Assembly: GCF_000219625.1 (NCBI RefSeq)
Contig: NC_018216.1
Span: 1 to 64,000 of the forward strand
DNA length: 64,000 nucleotides
From: Zymoseptoria tritici IPO323
Taxonomy: Eukaryota > Ascomycota > Dothideomycetes > Mycosphaerellales > Mycosphaerellaceae
Direction of reading: 5' to 3'
In this document: piece by piece, positions 55,901-64,000 of the stretch
How the letters are laid out: the number at the start of each line of letters is the position of its first letter
Position numbering within the stretch: the stretch's first letter is position 1
Made by a program: the position numbers and the translations under genes
The notes under the pieces: model-generated
What the model was told of the DNA's origin: nothing
Seen by the model: the letters and a program-made list of their open reading frames with translations, nothing else
Databases searched by the model: none

Positions 55901-57795
55901 TTTGGATTGATGTGAAGGGTTGGTTTGGTGGTTGAGTTGTTGTTTGGTTTGAGTTCTTGGTGGTTGAGTTGTGTTCGTCTTCGTGTTCGTTGATGTTGAT
56001 GTTGTTGTTGAAGAAAGATGTAAGACGAAGAAGAAGCGGGGTGTTATATAGGTAGGGGAAGGTCCTGCGCGTTCACTCCTTCCCTTCCCATGCAGGAGAC
56101 ATCGGTGACATCCCACGTTGGACAACGCATGAGTGTGAGTGACTTGTGCGTGTACTTGCTCCCCTCCGAGCCAATCACAGCATCCATCGAAGCGAAAAAA
56201 TCAGGGTCCAGACTCTCCTCCCTCTTGCCTCTCCACTTCGGAACAGCACAATTCACGCGCGGGAGAGAGAGAGAGCAGAGCTTTCATGTGACAGTGACAA
56301 TGACCACGGACGGGCTTATTATTGTTGCCGCCGCAAAACTGACTCGCGCTGTTGTGCTGGGCGGACGGAGGCCTGTCGTTGAGATGAGTGGCGGGTGAGT
56401 GGTTTCTGCCGATTTGCAAGGTCCTGCCTGTTGGATGGAAGATCGGAGAAGATCGGACGAAGTCACGAAGCTATGTTTCTTTTTCCTTGTCGATTTTACG
56501 CGGGAGAAGCGCCTGATGCGTCAAAGGCCGATCGGGGTGAGCTGGCAAAGACAACGGCCGGCTGGAAGCGGAGACTGGACCGCTTGTCGTCTGGGATGCC
56601 GTGTCTGGCTCGAGCACGCTGGCTGCGCGCTCTCCGACTCCATGCGTTGAAGCCCTGCAATGTCAGGCGGAGGAGTCCACTGTCCGAGTCTTCTCCAGCA
56701 GGCATGCTCTCGATCGCGATTCCAGCTCCGAGCAAGTCCGCACAAAAACCGCAAGTTGGTCAATGGAACAATCCGCGGTCGGGCGTGGGTCGGGAGTAGG
56801 CGCCGACGTGGCGTTTCACTCGCACAAGTCACGCAGTTTGGACTCACATTCCGTGGGATCGAGAGGAGTCGTGGCGGAGTGGGACGACGAGTTCTGTTAT
56901 ATGTCCGAATGAGAGCCATCAAGGTCGCCTTGATGCGGAGACTCTTGGCTCTGAATATGAGAGTGCACCTCGATGGCTGGCCGTACTTCTTGCGGTGATG
57001 CTGAACGCGCCGTAGTGTGCAACCGGCGTGCCTTGCCATCGCTCTTCATCAAGACCTCTTCGAGCAACGAAGCTCGTTGAGCGGGGTCGCACTCACACTG
57101 GCACATCGCAAGGACGACAGCACAGTTGCGGCTTCAACATACGGCGAACTCCAAGGGTGGGTACGCGACCAGTCTTCGCAGAAGCGGTGGAAGCGCTGGA
57201 AGCAACCATCATCATCAACCTCACAACAAGGCGGTAAGATACGAGGCAGCAGGCATTGCGCGGAGCCACGGTGGTGTAATGGTGTTGCTCACGGCTTCAT
57301 TCTACGACAATGAGGTGGTAGAGCCCTGATCATTGCACTGGCCAGTGCACTGACCATCGGCGAGGACTTCTGCGTCGGACCCTCGACCAGGACCGCTGGG
57401 ATGAGAGGTCGTGTTGCAAATCTCGGGTCACCTGCAACCCCTGGAGTGCAGGCGTGAATGAGTTTCCGCTCCTTGAAGCATGACATTGATATCTCCGAGC
57501 CAATACAAGATTGAAAGACTGGCGTTGTTTGCCTGAGGAAAAAGGCGATGATACGGCCATACAGCGCCATTCATTGCGCATTCACAATGCGCGTTGTACA
57601 GGACTCGATCTCGAAGCAACCATGAGTGTTCGTTCTGTAGCGAGGGGTAGTACCAACGACTTCGATACCTTCTCATCATCTACGATAAGCTGACTTCTGC
57701 CCGGACCAGCCAACGACAGTCCTGATATGCCAGCGCCGATGCTCGTATGTGCCGAGCAGTGCGGTATGTATTTGACTCATCATTCAACCCTGCAG
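55901..57795. other. Long intergenic region, no gene seen
   Basis: After the metallothionein leader and promoter (to about 56100) I find no frame with a domain, signal peptide or sensible splice pattern, and no RNA gene. A GAGAGAGAGA tract lies near 56262. Confidence 0.4.
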
Positions 57796-57798
57796 ATA

Positions 57799-58073
57799 AT
57801 TGACGCTTTCGATTTTCGTATTTGGCGCTTTTTGCTACGAGCTCACCAAACAACTGCGCAGCCTTGCTCCCCTCGTCCCTCGGGTCATGGCTTTGCTAAC
57901 ATCAACAACAAAGTTATCCTAACTGGACTAACGACGAGGTGTCCGCGACCGATACGGTACCGCTGTTGGGGGTTTGGGAGCTTGAGGCCGCGTAAGGGGC
58001 CCCTCAGATCGCTCCCCAGGCCTGGCTGTTGTGTATGAGAAAAGCGTCAAATACCAAAATCAAAAGCGTCAAT
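57799..58073. mobile_element. Tc1/mariner-type MITE
   Basis: A 275-bp element with inverted repeats of about 34 bp: the left end ATTGACGCTTTCGATTTTCG continues to TATTTGGCGCTTTT, and the right end is its near-exact reverse complement with few mismatches. TA dinucleotides flank it (57797-57798 and 58074-58075). It has no coding capacity. The TA duplication places it with Tc1/mariner-like MITEs. Confidence 0.78.
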
Positions 58074-58522
58074 TATCGACGAGGATTATTCAAGTGGTCT
58101 GACAGACTGGCCACAGAGTTACATTCGCTTTGATCAGATCATCAATCCTGGACAAAGTTTGAATGGCAACCACACGGATACGTTGGCAGCGAGACTCCAA
58201 TAGTCCATCACGGTCTCCAAACCCAGTCTTGCCATGGGACTGGAAATGAGAAGCAACATGTCGCCAGGATTCGAAATGAGGAGCAGACGTGGTATCATTT
58301 CGACGTTCGAAGTTCGAACTGCCGGCTTCCTGGCGGTGCGTCGTGAGCTTGACAATACTTAATGCACCATCTCATCCTGTTCCTCTGTACTTGGTTGTTC
58401 CTCCACAACCACCGGTCTTCCTCATCATTCCCGGAACTCCAACCACGGAACACTTACCTGGTCTCTGTCACCTGCTGGCTTCCACCGCTTCCAACATATC
58501 AACACTCCACCACAAAGCGAAA

Positions 58523-58774
58523 ATGCAATTCAGTCTCGTCTTCCTCGCCGGCCTCGCTAGCCTCCTGCTTCCCGTCCAAGTCCTCGCTGGGAGCTGCGGC
58601 TACATTAGCAGTTGCCACTTGAACGCCCGTTGCGAGTGCCTGGTCGGTACCCCTCCGAAACCAACTTTCGGAAAATGTGATGCCCGCAGGGTATGTTCTT
58701 TTCCTGTCGCCGCCGACTTGTATTCAACGTATGTACGAGCTGACGCGCGGTTTTGCCAGTATTGCAACTATTAG
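58523..58774 (+). CDS. Small secreted cysteine-rich protein, 60 aa
   Basis: Exons are 58523-58690 and 58760-58774. The 69-nt intron has donor GTATGT and acceptor CCAG, and the last exon is only 15 nt (YCNY and stop). A signal peptide of about 22 aa (MQFSLVFLAGLASLLLPVQV) precedes a mature peptide of 38 aa with six Cys (GSCGYISSCHLNARCECLVG, then GKCDARRYCNY). Six paired Cys in a short secreted peptide suggest three disulphides, as in apoplastic effectors or antimicrobial peptides. No family is recognised. Confidence 0.7.
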   Translation: MQFSLVFLAGLASLLLPVQVLAGSCGYISSCHLNARCECLVGTPPKPTFGKCDARRVCSFPVAADLYSTYVRADARFCQYCNY

Positions 58775-59332
58775 ACGAACCGGATCCACGCATTCACGTC
58801 GGACAGCCGCGTTGAGAAGACGGATCTTCTCACGGAAGACAAGGTGATGGAATTGCCGACAGACTGGCTTTCGGAGGCTTGTGTGTGACGTTGGGTGTGA
58901 GACGCATTTGGGAAGATGGAGATGGGAACGAATGGGAGCTAACGTTGAGACTGCTTTGCGACAAGGTGGATGTGGCGACACGGCTATTCACGTGGTTTTA
59001 ATACGAGAGAGGATTCACGCGTGGGAAATGTGATCCGTTGTCTAAAGTGTCTGAACCTGTCCCCAGTGTGGTCAACTGCGTGAATATCTGACAATGGTGA
59101 AAGCGTTGGCGAGCAGATCCACAACAACACCCTGATGGCAAAAGCAGCACGAACACAACTCCGAGTGCGGATCGCGAAGAACTGTCGGTCAAGCATGACG
59201 AATCCCTGACCTCTGCTGGCAGGGATCGGGCATGTCAGCACACCGTTCTCTTCCTTCCTGAGACCGCGAGACGATCTCAAGCATTCGGGCTGAGACTATA
59301 CGTATCGAGCAAAGGCCAGCGCCTAAAGAAAT
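58775..59332. other. Intergenic region, no gene seen
   Basis: This is the 3' flank of the secreted peptide gene and the promoter of UstYa copy 2. I find no conserved frame. Confidence 0.45.
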
Positions 59333-60415
59333 ATGGGGTCTGAGACTCACACTGATGCTGATAACGAGAGCGGTCGTCTTCTCGACTCAGACAGCGACGA
59401 CCATCCCAGCCTTGAGAAGGACCGAGTTTCCAGCCTAGAGAACGACCAGCTTCGTACCCTCCGCCAACACCATGCATTACGAGCAAAGTGGAGCTGCACA
59501 ACATTGATATGTTCCCTCTGGATGTGCTCATGCATCGTCTCGGCACTTATGGGTGCATTCGTTGTATCCAAATACAACAGCCAGAGACGAAACGAAGTCG
59601 GTACATTCAGTGATGGATTCGAGACAGACTTCGGTGAGGACACTCCCTGATAATGATGCCCGGAGCCACAACTCATGCTGTGAACAGGTCCAGCCAAGTC
59701 CACCATCAAGATAACGACACGCCAATTCACAGGAAGCCCACATTTTCGAGAGGACGGTGAAGAATACGTTCCGCCGGAGTCCCCAAGCGTGGCATACATC
59801 GGCGCAACGACGGAAGTAGACGCAGCATGGGATGATCTCACTGAAGGTAATATCTCCTCTCGATGGTGCGAATCCACGATGGATGCTGACATTGACCGAC
59901 ACCGAAGCCCGCTACTTTCTCCTCACGGACGAAGAAGCCGAGACGGCTTGGGGTGAAGACTACCGGCGGTACTGGGACGGCAAGCGAGGAGGCTATCTCG
60001 GCGGCCTGGACATGTTCCACCTCATTCATTGCCTCGACTACCTTCGCAAAGCGCTGCATCCAGATGTCTACACTCTCGGCAAAATTCATGGCCCTTTGCA
60101 CCAACGTAACTCAATCCGTTGCCTCCACACATACGCTCGCTGACTCCTGCAACAGTCCACTGCATCGATCACCTTCGCCAGCTAGTCCAATGTTCAGCAG
60201 ACCTCACGATCATACCAACGATATATCACCCTGGTATCCACAAGAATTACATCGACGGCGACCAGGTCCACACGTGCCGTGACTTTGGAACTATTCATAG
60301 TTGGGTGAAGGACCGATATGATGGGCCCGCGGCCGTCAAGCCTCGACACCCGAATGGGACTGTCCGAGAGGCGGTTGTGGATTTGAGCGAGGAGGGGATG
60401 CCGGTTGAGTTTTGA
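59333..60415 (+). CDS. UstYa-like (DUF3328) oxidase, copy 2
   Basis: Exons are 59333-59633, 59688-59846, 59908-60105 and 60156-60415. Introns GTGAGG..CAG, GTAATA..AAG and GTAACT..CAG close the frame to 305 aa. The cytoplasmic N-terminus (about 50 aa) is followed by one span (WSCTTLICSLWMCSCIVSAL), then FTGSPHFREDGEEYVPPESP and AYIGATTEVDAAWDDLTEAR, and the two HxxHC motifs. Motif 1 is HLIHCLDYLRK. Motif 2, HQLHCIDHLRQ, is formed only across the last splice, which supports the model. The C-terminal VHTCRDFGTIHSWVKDRY matches the family. The role is inferred as for copy 1: an oxidative tailoring enzyme of a secondary-metabolite or RiPP pathway. Confidence 0.87.
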
Positions 60416-61180
60416 ATGGGTGATAATGGGGACGAATGGATGATGCTCGTAATTCCGTCTTGAGCTTGCTATCATGCGTCTTGAAGATTCCACGCATGGC
60501 GCTGTCCAGCGCTGTCCCAAATGTCAGCTGTTCACGTGTCACCCAAGATGCGGTCGATACCCTTGGCTGCCGTACGAGGCGATGGAGTGCTGCCATGCCG
60601 TCTCGCTGATAGTCGACGATGCCTTTGAAGCGCTTCCTTCCGGTCTGCAGTCGGTCAGTCTTCACAATGCAGATGGGAAGAGGTAGATCACAACGAATGG
60701 TGTTGCCATTGCTGCAAGTGTGCTAAGATGCTATGGTATGGTATGCTCGCGGTATGATCTGCTTGCGATATGCTGCCGGGACTATTCACCAGGTTTCTGG
60801 TATAGCTTCTCCCCCGAAGGGTGCCGCTGGCAAGCGTGATGAAAAAACAAGTCGCAAGGAAATGCCATTCGCCAGGCGACCCCCCCGAAGGGCCAAGAAT
60901 GGCGGTGGTACCAATCGCTGGTGTTATCATGGCCCAAAATTTCAATACCCGCTGCGAAATCTCAGTCTCTTGTCCAAGCTTCTCCCGTAGTTTCCACAGA
61001 CTCTCCTCCAGAGCCCATCCACGGCATTGTGCAGCCTTCCCTGGTCTCTCCTGCGCGCGGTAGCATTGCCTTGATCTGATTGAGGATTGCAACCTCGTCT
61101 GCTGACGGCTCGAAAGCTCCAGGAAGCTCCAAGTCGTATTTCCAAGGACGTGAATAGGCAGGGCACAAAGCGCATGCGCC
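60416..61180. other. Intergenic region, no gene seen
   Basis: No conserved frame or RNA is seen. A CCCCGAAGGG motif occurs twice about 70 bp apart (near 60815 and 60885). Confidence 0.4.
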
Positions 61181-62638
61181 TTAAATCAACGCGCGCCAGA
61201 TCTCTTCCGGCCTCAGCAAGTGTCTCGCACGAGACTGTCCGTCCGGATGCGGTCCGTACCAGTTCTCGATGTTTTGCTCCCAGTTCAACTCCGTGACGTT
61301 GCGGATCCCGCCACCGTAGATGGTGTACTCAATCTTGCCGGCGTCTGGTCCTCGGCGCCAATGCGCTTTCAGGTCTACGTAGCCGTCGTAAGTGGGATTC
61401 TCGATCGATTTGTCGATGGCCCATGGGGGACTGAACTGCAACTTGCCCTGGTTGAACAGGCTATCGAGCAGGATGTCTTTGAGCTTTGTGTCTTGCGTAC
61501 AGTAGTCCAGAACTGGCTGAAATCTGCCCCCTTGGAGGTGGATCGCGCGGAGAGAAAGCTGGTGGAGTGTGTGGCGGGCCTGAATGATGCTCAAGAGTTG
61601 CTCCTCGTTGATATGGAAGCCCTGCAGCTTGAGAATCTGCAGCTTAGGTAGCTGAGCCTCATTCAGAGCCTGCACAATGCCTCTTGATTGCAGCAGATAC
61701 AATTCCGGGTTGTCTTCGTGCTTGTACATTGCCAAGCGATAGTCTGCAAGGTCCAAGTGTGTGAGATTCGAACAGCTTCGCAACAAACCGGCGAAGCCTT
61801 CGAAGTAAGCGGGATCTAGCTCTTCAGCTGTGGCATCATAACCTTCGGAGATGCTCAGAGAGAGGCATTTGAGATTGCGTAAGGCCGAGTGCGAGTTGCT
61901 GAATTTGACCTTGCTTAGCGCATCGATGGCCAGGCTGCAACCAACCATCCGATCGCTGTTGAACAAGTCGAGCTTCTCAACGTGGAAGTCGCTAAGGTTG
62001 AGCGAATTCAAGATCACTTGTGTGAGGTAGTTGGCTGCGGCCCAGGTGGGTTGGTCGTCGAAGCCCCAAAGAGGGAGAACCGGCGTGCTGCTATCCTGTT
62101 GATACAGGATGACCTCTGCCCGAATAGAGTCCAGAGCAATGCCGTGCTTATCAAGACCAGAGAACGCAGCGCCAAGCAAGAACGCATCCATTTTCGACTC
62201 CTGGAATTTTTGCAACTCCTCGTCTTGCTTGTCCATTTCTTCCATATCCGCTTCCATCTTCTTCAGTTCCTCCGGACCCAGGGGTTGAATAACGTGCTGC
62301 AGCGTGCCGTCGCTCGCGTAAGGGGTGTCCGGCCCGAATGAGGAGATCTGTTTGTCGTCGATCTCGTCGGAAAGCGTATTGATGTCGTAGACTTGCGCCG
62401 CGAGCGTTAGGTCTCGGAGCAACAGTGACAGACCGCCGCATTTCATTGCTTTTGCGAAGCGACGAAGGCCAGTCTCGTTCATCTCGACGGTCTTTGCTCG
62501 AAACCTGGCTTTGAAATCGGTGTCGGTAGCTACGAATGCCAGAGCCCGGTTCACGAGGCGCAGCGAGCATGTGTCGTGGAGCGGAAGGAGTTGGAGGATT
62601 TCATCGAAGATCTCCTGTGGCAGCTCTTGGAGAGACAT
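61181..62638 (-). CDS. F-box protein with leucine-rich region
   Basis: A single exon of 485 aa. Residues 2-40 are an F-box (LQELPQEIFDEILQLLPLHD, then TCSLRLVNRALAFVA), the Skp1-binding module of SCF ubiquitin ligases. A charged helix (KKMEADMEEMDKQDEELQKF) precedes degenerate leucine-rich segments (LRNLKCLSLSISEGYD, LTHLDLADYRLAMY, LPKLQILKLQGFHI, LHQLSLRAIHLQGGRF). The substrate is unknown. A frameshifted paralogue follows upstream on the same strand (63177 to window end), so this is one of a tandem pair. Confidence 0.85.
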   Translation of the reverse strand: MSLQELPQEIFDEILQLLPLHDTCSLRLVNRALAFVATDTDFKARFRAKTVEMNETGLRRFAKAMKCGGLSLLLRDLTLAAQVYDINTLSDEIDDKQISSFGPDTPYASDGTLQHVIQPLGPEELKKMEADMEEMDKQDEELQKFQESKMDAFLLGAAFSGLDKHGIALDSIRAEVILYQQDSSTPVLPLWGFDDQPTWAAANYLTQVILNSLNLSDFHVEKLDLFNSDRMVGCSLAIDALSKVKFSNSHSALRNLKCLSLSISEGYDATAEELDPAYFEGFAGLLRSCSNLTHLDLADYRLAMYKHEDNPELYLLQSRGIVQALNEAQLPKLQILKLQGFHINEEQLLSIIQARHTLHQLSLRAIHLQGGRFQPVLDYCTQDTKLKDILLDSLFNQGKLQFSPPWAIDKSIENPTYDGYVDLKAHWRRGPDAGKIEYTIYGGGIRNVTELNWEQNIENWYGPHPDGQSRARHLLRPEEIWRALI

Positions 62639-63140
62639 GGCGGATGTCGTGAGCGGGAATGCGCCGGCGAGGTGTGTGGCTATTGAGTTGTGGTATCGAA
62701 GGGGGAGGACGAGTAGGAAGGGCAGGATCGAAGTGAAGTGGTGGTGGAAGATAAGAGAAGAAGCGAGTCTCTGATCGTTGGAGGAAGAAGAAGCTTAAGT
62801 AGTGTTGTTCTCACTGACTTTTCGTTCCATGAAATTCACCTCGTCCTGGAGCATGTGATCAAAGGCGAAGCGTATGTCAGGCAAGTGGGGACAAGGAGTG
62901 AATGAAGTCAATTCACCCAATCCAGGCCCCTCAGTGGCAGCTGATCCGAGCATGACCACAATCAAGCATGCGCACTGATGCACTGGACTGCACGTGAAAA
63001 GAGCTCCGCTGCGAGACATGGAGAAGCCCGGCATACCGAGAGTCCAGGGATTTTCGCCTTCGTCGGATTGGATGTAGTTTCATCTCAACGAACCTGCCAC
63101 CTTTTTGCGGGCCTCGAATAACTCTCACATAAAGCGAGGC
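62639..63140. other. Intergenic region of the F-box pair
   Basis: It holds the promoter of the intact F-box gene and the 3' flank of its damaged paralogue. No further gene is seen. Confidence 0.5.
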
Positions 63141-63176
63141 CGCAAGGCCCGACGGTTCAAATCGAGTGCGCATATC

Positions 63177-64000
63177 CTATTTTCGGCGCACCACTCTCCA
63201 AGTTGCGCTCTTTGCACGGGCTCTGCTGAATCTAAAAAGTAGTAGCATCGCGCCGCCACCGCGCTTCCCTGCCTTCCTTCGTACATGTAGCCCAGGATGC
63301 TGCAAAGTGCACAAACGACGGCTCGAAGATGGTGTCGAGGTGCATGGACGTGATTTGCGTCTCTTCATACAGTAGTCCAGGATTGGCTGCAGCTTACCAT
63401 GCAGGATACTGAAGATACACAGCGAAAGATGCTGTAGGGATCGATGGCGACGTAGAAGGCCGAGCATTTGGTCCGGGGAGGTGTGGAAGCCTTGCAGTTT
63501 GAGGCTGGTCAGGTTTGACATTTTGACCTGATCCACTGCGTGCAGAATGCCAGCATCTTGCGCATGGCTGATCGCATTCGTCGTCAATCCCAGTGACACG
63601 CGCGATAACTCGAGTGAAGTCAGACTCTCACAACATTCCAGTAGGCGCACTAGACCGGTGAAGTTCTTTGCGTCTTTGCTTTCGGCCAGGAGCTCCTCGT
63701 ATGGCCGTGTTGGCAATCGGTGATCCAAAAGCCAGCCGTGGCCAAGCACGCCTTCTGCGCCCACGTATCGATTTATGAGCTTGTTCGAGAGGCTCAGCGA
63801 GAGGCTGCTCAGAGTTTGCCATGCTGTGCTTGAACGGCTGAAGTCAACATCTTTCAACCAGTCCACCGGTACGCAACAATCCTGCATTGCCTCGGTATTG
63901 AATAGATGGAGAGCCCGGATTGGAACTTCATGGCTGCCGAGTACACGGAATATGAGTCGAGAGAGATACGCTGCTGTCGGGAAGGTAGGCTTGCAAGCTT
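63177..64000 (-). pseudogene. Frameshifted F-box/LRR paralogue, partial at window end
   Basis: The minus strand matches the middle and C-terminal half of the neighbouring F-box protein: TLSSLSLSLSNKLINRYVGA, LTSLELSRVSLGL, LTSLKLQGFHTSPDQMLGLL and LQPILDYC. After DYC (near 63380) homology jumps to another frame, ETQITSMHLDTIFEPSFVHF then AASWA, corresponding to DTKLKDILLDSLF and SPPWA of the intact gene. One small indel explains this. The open frame ends with unrelated basic residues at 63177. The N-terminal F-box would lie beyond base 64000. Confidence 0.7.

Noticed and set aside
63150..63170. GGTTCAAATC resembling a tRNA T-loop
   Set aside because: No matching acceptor, D or anticodon stems could be folded around it.
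1..64000. CRISPR array or bacterial operon structure
   Set aside because: The telomere, introns and gene families are fungal; all tandem arrays lack unique spacers between identical repeats.

Overview
The window is a chromosome end of a filamentous ascomycete. It opens with 23 exact CCCTAA telomere repeats and then 4 CCCTCA variants. Host genes carry short introns of about 50-80 nt with GTRNGT donors. The gene set (DASH subunit Duo1, Rsc7, a UstYa pair, a caleosin, a fungal Frizzled-like receptor) is that of Pezizomycotina; Dothideomycetes is my best guess but is not proven. Nearly everything distal to 18.5 kb shows the footprint of repeat-induced point mutation (RIP): CpA and TpG are scarce, TpA is in excess, and stop codons sit where Trp or Gln is expected.

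1-7.4 kb: telomere, short degenerate repeats, then one long gene (1104-4626, one intron, 1156 aa) that stays open although its DNA is almost free of CpA/TpG. It has two C2H2 zinc fingers, a tyrosine-recombinase-like core and C-terminal AT-hooks. A satellite of eleven 159-160 bp units follows (about 5.25-7.0 kb) and is broken by a candidate solo LTR.

7.4-18.7 kb: GC-richer repeats. These are three tandem units of about 600 bp with an 18-bp palindrome, one split by a hAT-type element (8-bp target duplication); a 56-bp minisatellite split by a small inverted-repeat element; a RIP-damaged LINE (ORF1, endonuclease, reverse transcriptase) ending in a 29-bp minisatellite; and an interstitial telomere tract at 18.5 kb in the same orientation as the terminal telomere. 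A Fot1/pogo transposon (18692-20893) with a dead transposase ends 108 bp before the start codon of the first host gene.

21-50 kb: ordinary gene-dense chromosome. In order: caleosin, Frizzled/Smoothened-like receptor, Rsc7-type chromatin remodeller subunit, oligoribonuclease Rex2, nucleotide-sugar dehydrogenase relic, signal-anchored membrane protein, two SRR1-like paralogues, GST-like protein, secreted metallophosphatase, TTL-domain ligase, four-pass membrane protein, mitochondrial helical protein, acidic protein, C2H2 protein, basic low-complexity protein, Duo1, and a 69-aa polypeptide.

49.5-64 kb: a more accessory block. It holds a C-terminally truncated DyP peroxidase, two UstYa-like (DUF3328) genes flanking a Dal5/Tna1-type MFS transporter, two small secreted Cys-rich candidates, a 25-aa metallothionein, a MITE, and two F-box paralogues, the second frameshifted and running off the window. 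All exon boundaries were worked out by eye from frame and splice consensus; where the phases close exactly this is stated.
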